Source: Todiramphus chloris collaris (lineage: Eukaryota > Chordata > Aves > Coraciiformes > Alcedinidae). From it: a DNA stretch of 64,000 nucleotides. The stretch is from positions 11,226,497 through 11,290,496 of the forward strand of contig JANVCC010010406.1 of NCBI GenBank assembly GCA_025345505.1, written 5' to 3'. Positions 35,905 through 47,258 of this stretch are shown here, one piece after another. Both the position numbers and the translations under genes were made by a program. The notes under the pieces are model-generated. The model saw only the letters and a program-made list of their open reading frames with translations, was not told the DNA's origin and searched no databases. Each line of letters starts with the position of its first letter. The stretch's first letter is position 1.

Positions 35905-38900
35905 CTGTGCTACTGCCCCTTTCTTTGTGTCTTTGGTGTGATGGCCTGCTCTCACTTTCTCTTGAGCTGATCCTGATAGAGAAGGATGACATTCCAGCCC
36001 ACACTCTCCCTAGCTTAAAGCTGCCATTTATTCACAGAACTTGGAAGGAAGCCTTTCCCCAGCTGGTCCATTCCTGCTTGGGACATCTACATCTGAAAAT
36101 AATACCTCTGCTATTTATGCACGTGGTCCTGTCATGACCTCGTCTACTAGGATAGATTAACCAAATTTCTCCAATGTTTTCTTTACTTTATGATGACTAC
36201 TATTGACTTTGCTGTGTGATGAAGGCTTTCGAAGGCTTTCCTGCATCAGTGCAGGAAATGTGGCATGCCTGAACTTTGGGGTGGCTTGCTCTTCTGAGGG
36301 TTTTCAAATGTGATTTTTTCCCTTTTAAAATGAAGTCACACTAAAGCAGAAGGGACAAATAACAGACTGGTATTTCCTCCTTGGTAAGCAGTCATCTTAA
36401 TGAATTTCATGGAAGGCAAATCACAGTTCTCAGGTGTCAAAATTCAAGTTTGTTTCATTAAAAAAAAAAAGAAAAAAAAAAAGAAAAAAGCTAAACAGTT
36501 TGAAATTTAAATATTGCAGGCTGACTTTACTGGGAAAAACATGTCAAGCCTGGTTTCTCATTATTGCATTTACACTTTTAAGAGTGTAGTAATAATAAAC
36601 AACTTCCTTTTTTTTGTCAACTTCATATTCTGCTAAGATTAAGAAGCAATTGTTTTTTGTTTTTCCATGCTGATTGGTTAAGTCCTCGAGAAAAAACTCT
36701 TACTCACTTAGGAACTGTATAAGTCAAAATCTCTTTTTTTCTGCTTCTGTGTTTCCAATGATATTTCCTTATATATTTCTACTCTTTTTTTTTTTTTTTT
36801 TTTTTTTTATTTTTTTTTTTTTTTTGGTTTGGTTAAAAGTTCATGCAGGGTTGATTAATTTTAGCAAGTTTCCAAAAATGAACTAGGCTTTTATACCTCA
36901 AGGAATTTTTTTTTTTTTTTTGACATTTAACAGCAAAGAAAGCTATTTCCTCTCCCATTCAAAGCTAACCATGTTTAATTGGCCTAGAAGTCTGTTGTAG
37001 TTTGGAAAATGTTTGTGATATCCCATCTGTTTTTTCATCCAGCCATTCAAGTGGGTCTGTGTTTACTGTCTTGTTGGGTTTACATGTACAATGATGTTGA
37101 TATGACAAGGTATTCCCTTGAAACAATGCTAGATCTTGCAGGCTATGTGACTCTAATAATGCTTTGTTACACAGGCAAAAACAACTCTGCAGTTTTAATG
37201 ATGCTTTCATAAGATCCCAAGTTTATTTTAACTGCTTGGATGCATCAGCTGCATGAATAATACACACAACATAGAGACATGCAGTCACACACAGCTGTGC
37301 TTTGAGGACCATTTGGAGTACTTAACGGGATCTATTTGTTTGCTTCAGTGGATTCAAATGAATAGTTTTGTATCTTTTGACCTTTGGTTCAAATTAAATG
37401 GTTTAATGCAACAAACAATCTCTAAACTGATAGGCTACCATTTGCATCTCCCCCTGCAGATCATTAAGGGACTTTAGAATTTAGGGTGACAAGCAATATA
37501 TTTTGTAAAACAACAGGGATTTAAGATGCAGACATGTACAGATGTTGCGTTTTCCATACATTTTTGTGGTCAGATAGCAATGTTTGAAGATGTATGTGTG
37601 AGGTCATTTGAATTCACTTGAAGATGGGAGCTTCATAGGCACAGAGACCATCTGGCGATCAGATGTGGACTGCAGGTAGACCTATTTGTTTTTAACTGAA
37701 GTCACTGAGGAATGAAAATGTCAAGTACCCTAACACTACAGAAAAATGATGATTACTAACCACCCAGCACAGCATCTATTTAACCACTTTCAAAAAAGTA
37801 ATCCAGTCAATGAAGTAGGAAATTGCAGGCATTACAGTTTGGGGTTTTTTTCCTGCATGTGTGTGCACATGCATGTATACAGCTGTGTGTATTATGCCAA
37901 GTCCTTAATGGAGTGGTGAGATTTCTGGGTGTCTGCTCATGGTGGTCCACACAAACAAAAAGACTAGTAATTGGAGAAGTTGCCCTAAAATCACTTAGCC
38001 TGGAGTGTCTGACAAGCTGCAATCAGTCTCTGACATATGCGTAAATCCCAGTTTTTTGGATGTTATTTGACTCTGGTGGTAAAGCTTTCTGGCCAACTGC
38101 TGTGCTTTTGGTTTTAGAGTTGGAAGTTGGGTAGCGCAGGGATGTAATTCAGGATGTCCCTCACTCCCCTCCGCTTATTACCCAACTACAGCTTTCAGCC
38201 GTAGATATTGGCATGGTAGCTGGGGGTATTGAACTACTGGCACACAAGAGCTGAAATAGGCGTACTTGTTTTCAAGGTGCCAGAGACCACATCAAAGACA
38301 GAAAAGAGTGAAACCACCGTGGAAAATGGGAATGAAGACAGCACCATGTTTTCTGAAGACAGGGACTTCCTCCGCAAGCTTTGGATGCATTTTTAGGTAT
38401 AAAAATGAGTCTTTCAGACTTTCTTTGAAAGACAAATAAAGGAACCACACAAATTTGTAAAAAATATTCCACATGATGAATAACGTGTGGCTTTAGTGTG
38501 AGCACTTTCTGTACAAAAGTATAATTTGAAGCACGACGTCTGGCAGCCTGTCTTGTATCCACAATTACTTTAAACACCTCAATATCTTGAGAACTGCTTG
38601 AAATTTGTGTCAGTGCGCTAAGTAAGGGTGACATATTGAACCCCTAGACATTGTGTCATTCAATGTAATAGAATTTTGGTGTTTCTGGGCAGATTCCATA
38701 GTCACAAACCAGATGCTTGTGGATCAGTATCTATCTAGCAAAACCTGTGAGAGGCACCCTGGTGATCAGGTTGGCTGAAGTTCAAAATTTAGATGAGCAC
38801 AAAGAACAAACTGAGCTCTCAGACCTTAGATATTTCTGCAAGACTCTGTGGGACATGTCTGAAGAGAAGAGCAAATTCTGGGCCTAGACTAAGGCATGCT

Positions 38901-39006
38901 TTCAGTCCCCTTGTGCAAGACACTCCTTTTAAAGTTATCTTGTCTCCTGTCAGGAAATTCTTAGTCACCCTCTTCTTTCTCTCCCAGATTTTTGAAGTCC
39001 TATGGT
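35905..39006. other. Non-coding DNA with poly-A and poly-T tracts
   Basis: There are A-rich tracts at about 36,459-36,489 and long T tracts at about 36,784-36,827 and 36,906-36,921. A 10-bp tandem GAAGGCTTTC doublet lies near 36,221-36,240. No exon, RNA gene or identifiable transposon is seen. Confidence 0.55.
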
Positions 39007-39057
39007 CCCCTTCCCTTCCCTTCCCTTCCCTTCCCTTCCCTTCCCTTCCCTTCCCCT
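39007..39057. repeat. (CCCTT)n pentanucleotide microsatellite
   Basis: About ten nearly perfect units with pyrimidines on the plus strand, ending in CCCCTTTTTT. It is another homopurine-homopyrimidine mirror repeat. Confidence 0.95.
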
Positions 39058-41132
39058 TTTTTCATTCTTTCTTTCTCATACTGGTCAGATAGACTCTGTA
39101 ACCTTCTGTCTCAGTGATTTCAGTGAGATTAATTTGTTAATTATTGATTTATTCTTCAGCTGCACCTTTGAACATCAGAAAGTTACCTTCAACCTAAACT
39201 AGAAATTTAACACCGTGGAACCTCTACTTCTTTTGGTGGAAATGCTATCTTGATGATGCTCATGCATTCTGAAATGCCTGACACTTGTAAGTCTAAGCAA
39301 AAAAAAAGTGTTATGGCCTATATTATCACTCTGTGATAGATCACCACATGCATTATCAATGAACAATACTGAGCATTATTGCTCCACAGAAGAGCAGTCT
39401 AGGATATGGCACAGAAAAGCAGTTTTACAATCAAAATGTTGATATAAAAATTTTAAATGTCTGAAAATAGCTTGTGGAAAATGCTTTAAAGGAGTGACTG
39501 TGAAGCAAAAGATAAAAATAAAGGGTCGATAAGGATCTAGGTGTTTTCTTATGTGTCTGTATGCTAATAAAAACCTGTCAAAACTCCAAGCTCTTACTAG
39601 ATATTTTTTCTTCTCAGAAGCTTTGAGTCTGACTTTTCATTGTAACCACTTTTTACACAATTAATTTTATTACTAGTTTTAAATAATCTGATTTTCTCTA
39701 TGTGTACTTGGCTAGTAAGTACTTTATCTGGAGCCGACAGTAAAAATATGGGGAGTCTGAACATACTCTGTCACTGTATTCTACCAAGTAAGGCTCTGTG
39801 TAGCAGGAGCCTAGATCACTTTCCAGAGATGCAAATCTAGGCTGACCCAGTGACACAGCAATCATGAATGGACTTCTTCCAGATTTATATCAGCGCAATC
39901 CTGAAAACCATAGCAAACATCATGTCAGGCATCCATCTCCCCAGCTCATGGACTGTGGTCTTGAAGCCTCCTTTCAGCACAAGGTGATGAGCATTGCAAT
40001 GAAGTTTACAAGGTCTCCAGGCAGACTACCAGACTTGCTGATCTCTGGTTTGAGAATATCTACTGCTGCCAGCCTAATAATCTATATCTAATATTTGACA
40101 GATAAAACTGAAAAGAGACATATAAATTTGTAATTAACATCAAAACATTTTATAAGTCTAGAGCAACAAATTTTTCTATTTCAGTTCTGAGTTCTTTGTA
40201 GAAAGGGCATGCTACAAAAGTTCAACACTTCAGTACATTCTTAAGGAGACAACTCCATCTAGATGCAATAGAAGTTATGTATAGATCTCACAGGACTCAT
40301 TAACAACAGTCACAGTATATGAAAACATGCTCTCCTCACAGGAAGGCAAGAATATTATTCCATTGGGAATATTTCTGTCTTGCTGAGGTTCAACTTGTAC
40401 CAGTGTGTCAAATTGGCTGATGCAAGCCAACATGATTTACTCGAGATCTTCCCTTTGCTTTTGCGATGATCTGTGTTGGTGTGTTTGGCTGGAGGCAGGG
40501 TTTCTATCTCTGCATTTGGCTTCCATAACCAGCCTTATATAGTAATGCTGTCATCTGGCACACTTAGTTGTACAGTGAGTCTCGTTACTGCTTTTTAATA
40601 AAGACCAAGTTTCCTGGCATTTTCTTTGCTGTCCTTGGGGTAGGAACAATAGACTGATCCTGAGTTTTCTTCTAGCAATTTTTGTCCCACAGAAGGCTAC
40701 TTTAGTTGAGTTGATACCTGGCTTTCACTAGAGTGAGTCAGCTAGGACTACAGTCCAAATTCTTTCTTTTCCATAAACACTTAGGATAGTTTTTAGATTT
40801 ATTTTTTGAAGTGTTTGACAGTTTTAGTTAGTAAGGATGTTGAGTTAGTGAATAAGCTAATCTGAAAGAAGTACTGGTTTAAATGAACTGAGAATTAATA
40901 GCAAATGACACATGCCCGTTTTTCCAGGTTTTCTACAGTAATAAACTTTAGGGCTGGCTAGTAAAACAATGACCCCTGATTGCATAAATCTTGTCAATGT
41001 TATTCATGGAAAGACGATCAGTGAATATTCACAACTGAAGTTGTGTCTCATTGTTGTTTTGTGAACAATACAGAAAAGTAGGAGAAATATCAGAAGCATC
41101 ATTTTCATTAGCTGGGAACAAAAACATTAAAA
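39058..41132. other. Non-coding DNA; no gene seen
   Basis: AT-rich DNA without recognisable repeats. The patch around 40,860-40,990 has unique, enhancer-like texture. An AATAAA on the minus strand (40,798-40,803) could serve the candidate exon to the right. Confidence 0.45.
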
Positions 41133-41456
41133 TTATCTCTTTTCATAATTCCTTTGAAAGTGATATGCATCTAAGCAAACATATCCATTACCAAAACTTT
41201 TCTCTAAACAAGTTGCAGTCTTCTTGATGTGTTTTAGGACTCTACCAGCATCTACCATTATTTCACCATGCTTCTTTTCCTGTCTTTCACACAGTCTGTG
41301 CACTGGACTGTCTTTTCTTTCTGATGCAGGGATATGGACAGTCTGTTTTTGAAGCCTGACAGTTCTGCTTTCTGGATTTGCCAGTGGAGGTTTGGGGGAT
41401 TGTGACACTAGGTTTGTCTTCTGCCTGACCCGAGTGTCAGTCTTGCCAGCTGAGTG
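41133..41456 (-). CDS. Weak candidate 3'-terminal exon, unidentified protein
   Basis: On the minus strand a frame of 107 codons opens right after an acceptor-like site (CTTAACCACAACAG, then CACTCAGCTGG) and ends at TAA (41,133-41,135). The residues are basic and lysine-rich and resemble a protein tail rather than translated repeat: runs such as Gln-Glu-Lys-Lys-His-Gly-Glu-Ile-Met-Val-Asp-Ala-Gly-Arg suggest helix. A minus-strand AATAAA lies about 330 bp downstream (40,798-40,803). The polypyrimidine tract of the acceptor is poor. I recognise no family and found no upstream exon. The provirus begins less than 400 bp to the right, so any host intron would have to span it. Chance remains the likeliest explanation. 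Confidence 0.22.
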   Translation of the reverse strand, partial: HSAGKTDTRVRQKTNLVSQSPKPPLANPESRTVRLQKQTVHIPASERKDSPVHRLCERQEKKHGEIMVDAGRVLKHIKKTATCLEKSFGNGYVCLDAYHFQRNYEKR

Positions 41457-41829
41457 CTGTTGTGGTTAAGACACAAATGTGAACACTCTCTTCTTCCTCT
41501 CTGTCTGTGCTGTTTGCCTTTCAGTCCAGAAGAAAGCTCTAGAACAAGGAATGGCTGGGCACCTTCAGTGCAGTCTGTAGGAAAAGAATAAATACGTGGC
41601 AGGTCATGAATGTGGGCTGCCCCAGGCTGAGGCAGGTGTGCAACCTATCATTCTCAGAGGTTCACGAGACATCAGCTATTATAAGAAAGGTGGGTGTCAG
41701 CTCTTCCTTTTAGGCAGATTCAGGTCAGTCAAGGTGCAGGTCCCTAGTCACCACAGGAGCAGAGCTTATGGGATCTGTACTACATGGCTGCTGCATACTT
41801 ACACATCTGTAGCTCCTTAAGAGCAAAAC

Positions 41830-42145
41830 AGCTGGTCATGACCGCTGTATAAGTGTGGGGGGTGGGCTGGGTAGGATTCATGGTCTCTGGCTCTGTGCCG
41901 CTGTTGTAGCTCTAGGCGGTCCGGTGTGTTCTATATCACTGGCTTTATATACAGTTTCCTTACTGTTAGAGTTTTTACTGTTGTTTCTTCTCCTCTAGCA
42001 TTGCTCTACTAAATCCTCCTTATGTCAGCCCATGGGGTTTTGTTGTTTTCTCCCTATTCTCCTTCCCACCCCACTGTGGGTGTGGGAGGGTGCTGGGTGA
42101 ATGCCCATGTGGTGCTCATCTCCAGACTGGACCTAAACCGCAACA
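41830..42145 (+). repeat. 5' LTR of the ERV-L provirus, truncated
   Basis: From about 41,840 it aligns with the 3' LTR: shared landmarks are GCTGTTGTAGCT, GGTGTGTTCT, ATCACTGGCTTTA, CATGGGGTTTTG and the terminal CTAAAC-GCAACA. Roughly the first 100 bp of U3 present in the 3' copy (47,259-47,360) cannot be found here. The TATA region reads TGTATAAG instead of TATATAAAG. Visual similarity over the aligned part is about three quarters. Confidence 0.8.
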
Positions 42146-42153
42146 ATCCTTTT

Positions 42154-42171
42154 TGGTGCCTAACATGGAAC
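42154..42171 (+). other. Retroviral primer-binding site, tRNA-Lys-like
   Basis: The word TGGTGCCTAACATGGAAC starts 8 bp after the LTR end. It resembles the TGGCGCCCAACGTGG class that pairs with the 3' end of a lysine tRNA. The differences include two C-to-T or G-to-A changes at CpG positions, as expected from methylation decay. Confidence 0.6.
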
Positions 42172-42489
42172 ATGAAGGGTTGAGATAATGATAAAATCTG
42201 ATCAAAGCATGTTAAAACAATTCTGTTATACACTCATTTTGTATTAGTTAAATACTGCATGGTCACAATGTTTGTCCATTTGTTTGCACAGTTGGTGTTC
42301 TGTAAATGCCTATGTGCTCTATGTGTTCCCTGAGGTGGTGTTTATCATCTCTGGGAAATGGATCAGGACCCTCATGTTGCTGTACTGGATATTGTTGACT
42401 TATGATAAGATTATACTATTGCTTGTGATGTTGGGCTGTTGTGTGTATATGGCCTTGTTGTTTGTTAGTGATCTCATCTGATCTATGGG

Positions 42490-44000
42490 CAAGACAGGAG
42501 AGAAGAATTCCTCAGCTTTTGAGATTTGTGACCGTCCTTGAGAAGTCCAGGTGAGCATGCTCTCAGTGATAGTTCTGGATGTGTCCCAGGCCTTGTTTAG
42601 GGTCACACAATCCTTTTCCAAGAACGTGACCGACAGATCTGTCCCAAGGCTGGACAGTTATGAATGTCAGGGTGTTTGGGAGAGTATGGACAAATGCCTA
42701 GGGCACCTCCAGTGTTTTGGGATGTCACCCCTGAACAAGTGCAGAATCCCAATAAACTAGTAAAATATTTAGAAAAAGTTCATTGTCAACCTGGCAATTC
42801 TGAAGAGACAGAAATCACTGCAACTTGCTGAGGTTTTGTCTACACTTACTGAGCCCTTTTCAACACTGTTCAGTGACCTCAAGGGGAAGAGAAGGTCTCT
42901 GGACCTAAAACCAGACCATCAGGTGCTGCAGCTGAACCAGAAAACCAACCTGTGTCAGTATCTGCTGCCCCTGTACAAAAAAAGAAATACACTAACAAAA
43001 TCAGTTCACTTCATGAGGGATGAAAACAACCCAGGGCCATATAAGAACAGGAGGAAGAGGCAAAGGTGATCACTTGATCCCTGTTCCTGAGTGATCTGTG
43101 CAAAAGGACTTCATCCATCACCTGGGCAAGCAGATCATCACCTGCTGCTCCAATGCTATGATAGCAGGGCTGGTAGCTTGGAATTAGAGGGGGTGGAAGC
43201 CAAACAGCTGGGGTCCCTGTCTAGGGAAGGGGCATTGGCAAGGCAGTTGGAGAACAGACACAATCCCTCAGCCTCTGGAGGTGACTCCTCTCAGGCGTGA
43301 AGGAAAGGTACCCCTTCAAGGAAGTTGTTACATGTCACCCAGGCAAGTGGTCCACCACAGAGAGAGGTATCCAGTCCATGAGGGAATTAGCTGTGCTGGA
43401 GGTGATTTATAACCATCTGAGTGATGGGCAGTTACCTACAGGTCCAGATGAAGCCCAGTGCACACCACCCATGTGGCAGAAGTTCCTATGAAGTGCACCA
43501 CCATCCAATGCCAACTCATTGGCAGTAAGTACTGGAAAGATGGCCAGGGACAAACAGTGGATGAACTGTCTGGCCAGCTCTGGCAATATGAAGGAAGCAT
43601 CTCTTCCTCCCTATGGGCCTGAGTTTTGTCTGTGGAGGAACTGCCCTGGTAGGCCCAGGAAATCAAAGAAGACATGTCCTGTTCTCCACCTGTGTGAGCC
43701 TGTGTCTCAGCTTTTAGGAGCAGATGCTCCCATGCTCAAGGGAGAGAATATGGGAGGCACACACCATGAGGTACCATGTGGTTGTGCCTATGTGACCATG
43801 GAGATGACATGAGGAAGTGTGGTGGAAAACCCACTTTGATCCTAGCTGCAGGAGTACATGAGTTGTGAGGGCAAGCAATCACGAAAGGGGATTCCTCTAA
43901 GAACACTGCTCCAGTTTCCAGCGGGAAATTCCCCAGACAGAGTAGAAGAGCTGATCTTACTTCTGATCCTCTCGAGGGGACTTCCATGTCATTTTCACAA
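42490..44000 (+). pseudogene. gag remnant of the ERV-L provirus
   Basis: The start is plausible at an ATG near 42,486. Continuous stretches are short: a segment at about 42,551-42,760, a proline/glutamine- and lysine-rich segment at about 42,850-43,060, and capsid-like segments at about 43,140-43,290 and 43,300-43,490. All are separated by stops and frame changes. No zinc-knuckle (CCHC) is clearly retained. Assignment rests on position between primer-binding site and protease and on the general gag-like composition. It cannot make a structural protein. Confidence 0.55.
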
Positions 44001-44089
44001 GAAATGAGTGATTCTGATCAGGATTAGAGGGTCCCTGCCTCCAGCCAGGTGGACTAATGGGACAGTCAGGTTTCCTGGACTGTGTGGGT

Positions 44090-44400
44090 CCAATGGCCTG
44101 GCACATCAGACCCACAGGAGTATAAGGCTTTAGTAGATAACAGTGCACAGTGCACCCTGATGACATCCAGCTATAGAGAGGTCGAACCCATCTGTAATTC
44201 TGAGGTGACAGAGGGATCCTAGCAGCTGACTGTCCTGGAGGCTGAAGTAAGTCTGACTGGGAAGGAGTGGCATAAACATCCCATTGTGACTGGCCACGTG
44301 ACTCCATGCATCCTTGACATAGACTGTCTCAGGAGAGGCTATTTCAAGGACCCAAAAGGGTACCAGTGGGAACTTGGTAATGCTGCCTTGGAGGAAATTG
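44090..44400 (+). pseudogene. Retroviral protease remnant, active site altered
   Basis: The segment contains Ala-Leu-Val-Asp-Asn-Ser-Ala-Gln-Cys-Thr-Leu at about 44,127-44,159. This corresponds to the aspartic-protease signature ALVDTGA. The catalytic Asp (44,136-44,138) remains, but the following Thr/Ser-Gly is Asn-Ser. An in-frame stop follows around 44,220. A later Ile-Leu-Asp-Ile-Asp-Cys-Leu resembles the conserved C-terminal part (ILGxDxL). The protein is non-functional. Confidence 0.7.
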
Positions 44401-44449
44401 AATGCTCACCTTGTCTAGTCTCTCAGAGGATCCTTCTGTGGTGGGGTTG

Positions 44450-45445
44450 ATGAAGGTTGAAGAGCAGTGGTGAACCAGGGTTCACCAACAGCAATGTCGC
44501 ACCGATCAGGATTGCCTGATCCATATCCAGAAGCTAATATGTCAACTAGAGAGCCAGAGGGTTATCAGCAAAACTTGCTCACCCTTCAACAGCCCCATAT
44601 GGCCGGTGAGAAAGTGGAATGGGGAATGAAGACCACCAGTGGACTACCATGGCCTGAACGATGTTATCCTGCTACTAAGTGCTGCCATGGCAGATATACC
44701 AGAGCTTCAGTGCAAACTGGAATTAAATGCAATTAAGTGGTACACTATGATTGATATTGCTAATGCATTTTTCTCTATTCCTATAACACCAGAACACACA
44801 TTCCTATTTGCTTTCACTTGGAGGAGTGTCCAGTACACCTGGAATTAACTGTCTCAGGGGTGGAAACACAGCCCCACCATTTGCCATGGACTGATACAGA
44901 CTGCACTGGAGAAAGGTGGAGATCCAGGACACCTTCAATACATTGACGGCATCATCGTATGGGGTGACACAGCAGCAGAAGATCTTGAGATAGGGAAGAA
45001 AATAATTGAAATCCTTCTGAAGGTTGGTTTTGCCAGAAAACAAAGTAAGGTTAAGGGACTTGCACAGAAGATCCATTTTTTTAGGAATAAAATGGCTCTT
45101 GCCCCAATGGATGTGATCAACAAGACAGCAGCTATGTCCCTGCCAACCAGTAAAAAGGAAGCACAGGCTTTCCTGGGTGCTGTGGGTTTCTGGAGGATGT
45201 ATATCCCAGACTACAAGTTGATTGCGAGCCCTCTTTGCCAAGTGGCCCCAAAGAAGAATGATTTTAAATGGGGCCCTGAGCAGCAACAAGCCTTTGAACA
45301 AATTCAGTGGGAGATTGTGCATGCAGCAGCCCTCGGGCCAGTCCAGGCGGGACAAGATATTAAAAATGTGCTCTGCACCACAGCTGGGAGGAATGGTCCC
45401 ACCTGGAGCTCCTGGCAGAAAGCACTCAGGGAGACCCAAGACTGA
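44450..45445 (+). pseudogene. ERV-L reverse transcriptase remnant, YIDG at active site
   Basis: In order: a fragment resembling the TVDYRxLN region near 44,625-44,660; Trp-Tyr-Thr-Met-Ile-Asp-Ile-Ala-Asn-Ala-Phe-Phe-Ser-Ile-Pro near 44,739-44,783, with motif A aspartate kept; a Gln-Tyr-Ile-Asp-Gly-Ile-Ile-Val stretch at 44,936-44,959, where the usual second aspartate of YxDD is glycine (44,948-44,950); and the thumb/connection segment with Phe-Leu-Gly-Ala-Val-Gly-Phe-Trp and Phe-Lys-Trp-Gly-Pro-Glu-Gln (about 45,170-45,290). Frames change between these blocks and stops interrupt them. The thumb segment (45,092-45,445) is the longest surviving frame, 117 codons. It would act as RNA-dependent DNA polymerase in an intact element; this copy cannot. 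Confidence 0.85.
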
Positions 45446-45829
45446 CCAGTAGGGCTCTGGGGTTGGGGGTGCAAAAGCTCTGAAACCAACTACAGTCCAG
45501 CTGAGAAAGAGATCTCGGCAGCATATAAAGGAGTTCGAGCTGCCTCGGAAGTGGTCAGTGCTGAAGCAGGGCTCCTTCTGGCACCCTGACTGCTGGTGCT
45601 GGGCTGGGCGTTCAAAGGGAAGGTCTCCTCTACATACCATGCAACTGATGGCATGTGGAGTAAGTGGGTTGTGCTGATAACACAGTGGGCTCGAATAGGG
45701 AGCCCCAGACACCCAGGAATCTTGGAAGTGATCACGAGCTGGCCAGAGGGCAAAGATTTTGGGATGTCACCAGGGGAGAAGGTGACATGTACCAAGGAGG
45801 TTCCACCATATAACAAACTACCAGATGAC

Positions 45830-46326
45830 AAGAAGCGATATGCCCTGTTCACTGATGGGTCCTGTTGCATTGTGAGAAAACACTAACAGTGGAAAGCTGC
45901 TGTGTGGAGTCCCAAAACTCCAGTTACCAAAACTGCTGAAGGACAAGGTGAGTTGAGTCAGTTTGCAGAGGTGAAGGCTGTCCAGCTGGCTTTAGATAGT
46001 GCTGAGTGAGAAAGGTGTCAGTGCTCTGTCTCTCCACTGACTCATGGATGGTGGCAAATACCCTGGGGGGGTGCTTACAGCAGTGGGAGCGGAGCAACTG
46101 TCAGTGCAGAGATAAATCCGTCTGGGTTGATGACTTATGGCAAGATACTGCCACTTGGGTTGAGAACCTGGCAGTGAAGGTAGACCACGTGTATGACCAT
46201 GTACCCAAGAGCAGGGCCACTGAAGAACATCAAAACAACTGGCAGGTAGATCAGGCTGCTAAGATTGGAGTGTCTCAGGTGGATTTGAACTGGCAACTTA
46301 AGGGTGAATTATTTGTAGCTCTGTGA
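45830..46326 (+). pseudogene. Retroviral RNase H remnant, catalytic acids kept
   Basis: A Phe-Thr-Asp-Gly-Ser (Asp at 45,854-45,856), a Gln-Phe-Ala-Glu-Val (Glu at 45,968-45,970), a Thr-Asp-Ser-Trp (Asp at 46,039-46,041) and a Val-Asp-Gln-Ala-Ala near 46,247-46,261 match the four acidic positions (D-E-D-D) of retroviral RNase H, in the right order and spacing. Stops after the first motif (about 45,884) and near 46,008 break the frame. The domain is recognisable but untranslatable as a unit. Confidence 0.8.
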
Positions 46327-47185
46327 GCCCATGACACCTCATTTCATCAAGGAAGAGATGCTACATATAGATGGGCTTGATATCGAGGGTGGACCTGACC
46401 ATGGATGCTATTGCAGAGGTCATCCATGAGTGTGAAACATGTGCTGTGATCAAACAAGCCAAGTGGTTAAAACCCCAGTAGTATGGAGGACGACTGATGA
46501 AATATAAATACAGAGAGGCCTGGTGGAATGACTATATCACAGTCCCACAAACCTGCCACGGCAAACATCACGTGCTCACAATGGTGGGTGGAGGCAACCA
46601 CCAGATGGCTGGAAACATATCCTGTGCCCCATGCCACTTCCAAGAACAACATCCTGGGCCTTGAAAAGAAAGTCTTCTGGTGACACAACACCCCAGAGGG
46701 AATTCAGTCAGACAACAAGACTCATTTCCAAAACAACCTCATAGAAGCGTGGGCAAAGTAATACAGCATTGAGCGGGTCTGTCACATCCCCTACCACGCA
46801 CCATCCTCCAGGAAACTTGACCAATACAATGGACTTTTAAAAGATACACCGGAAGCAATGGTGGGGTGGGACCTTCAAACACTGGGACACACATTTAGCC
46901 AAAGGCACCTGGTTAGTTAACACCAGAGAATCTGCTGATCAAGCTGGCCCTGCCCAATCAAAACTCCCACGTGTTGTAGAAGGGGATAAATCCCCTGCAG
47001 TGTACCTGGGGAATGTCTTAGGGAATATGGTCTGGGTTAGTCCTGCTTCAGGCAAAGGCACACCCATCCACGGGATTGCTTTTGCTTAAGGGCCTAGGTG
47101 CACCTTCTGGGTGATGCAGGAGGATGGAGAAGTCCAGTGTGTACCTCAGTGGAACTTAGCTTTGGGGGAGAACCACCAGTGAAAT
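46327..47185 (+). pseudogene. Retroviral integrase remnant, DDE third acid changed
   Basis: An N-terminal zinc-binding layout is visible: His and His near 46,330-46,345, Cys-x-x-Cys near 46,433-46,444. The catalytic core keeps Asp (46,531-46,533) and Asp in a Gln-Ser-Asp-Asn segment (46,711-46,713). The third acid, 35 residues later at 46,819-46,821 in a Lys-Leu-x-Gln-Tyr-Asn context, is Asp instead of Glu. Spacing therefore fits the DD35E family. A C-terminal domain continues to about 47,180 with the Trp-Asn-Leu-Ala segment near 47,152. Many stops interrupt the frame. No env follows. Confidence 0.8.
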
Positions 47186-47240
47186 AAATTGTATGATGTT
47201 AATTGTCAAATAACTCTGCGGGGCATGACATAGATGGTAT

Positions 47241-47258
47241 AGAATAAGGCGTGGATAA
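47241..47258 (+). other. Polypurine tract of the provirus
   Basis: The purine-rich AGAATAAGGCGTGGATAA immediately precedes the TG of the 3' LTR. It sits where plus-strand priming would start; the C and T interruptions are probably decay. Confidence 0.55.

Noticed and set aside
38992..39202. Frames with Leu-Pro-Phe-Pro-Ser repeats
   Set aside because: Translation of the (CCCTT)n microsatellite, not a protein repeat.
47186..47258. Possible env gene of the provirus
   Set aside because: Only about 70 bp separate the end of the integrase remnant from the 3' LTR, so there is no room for env.
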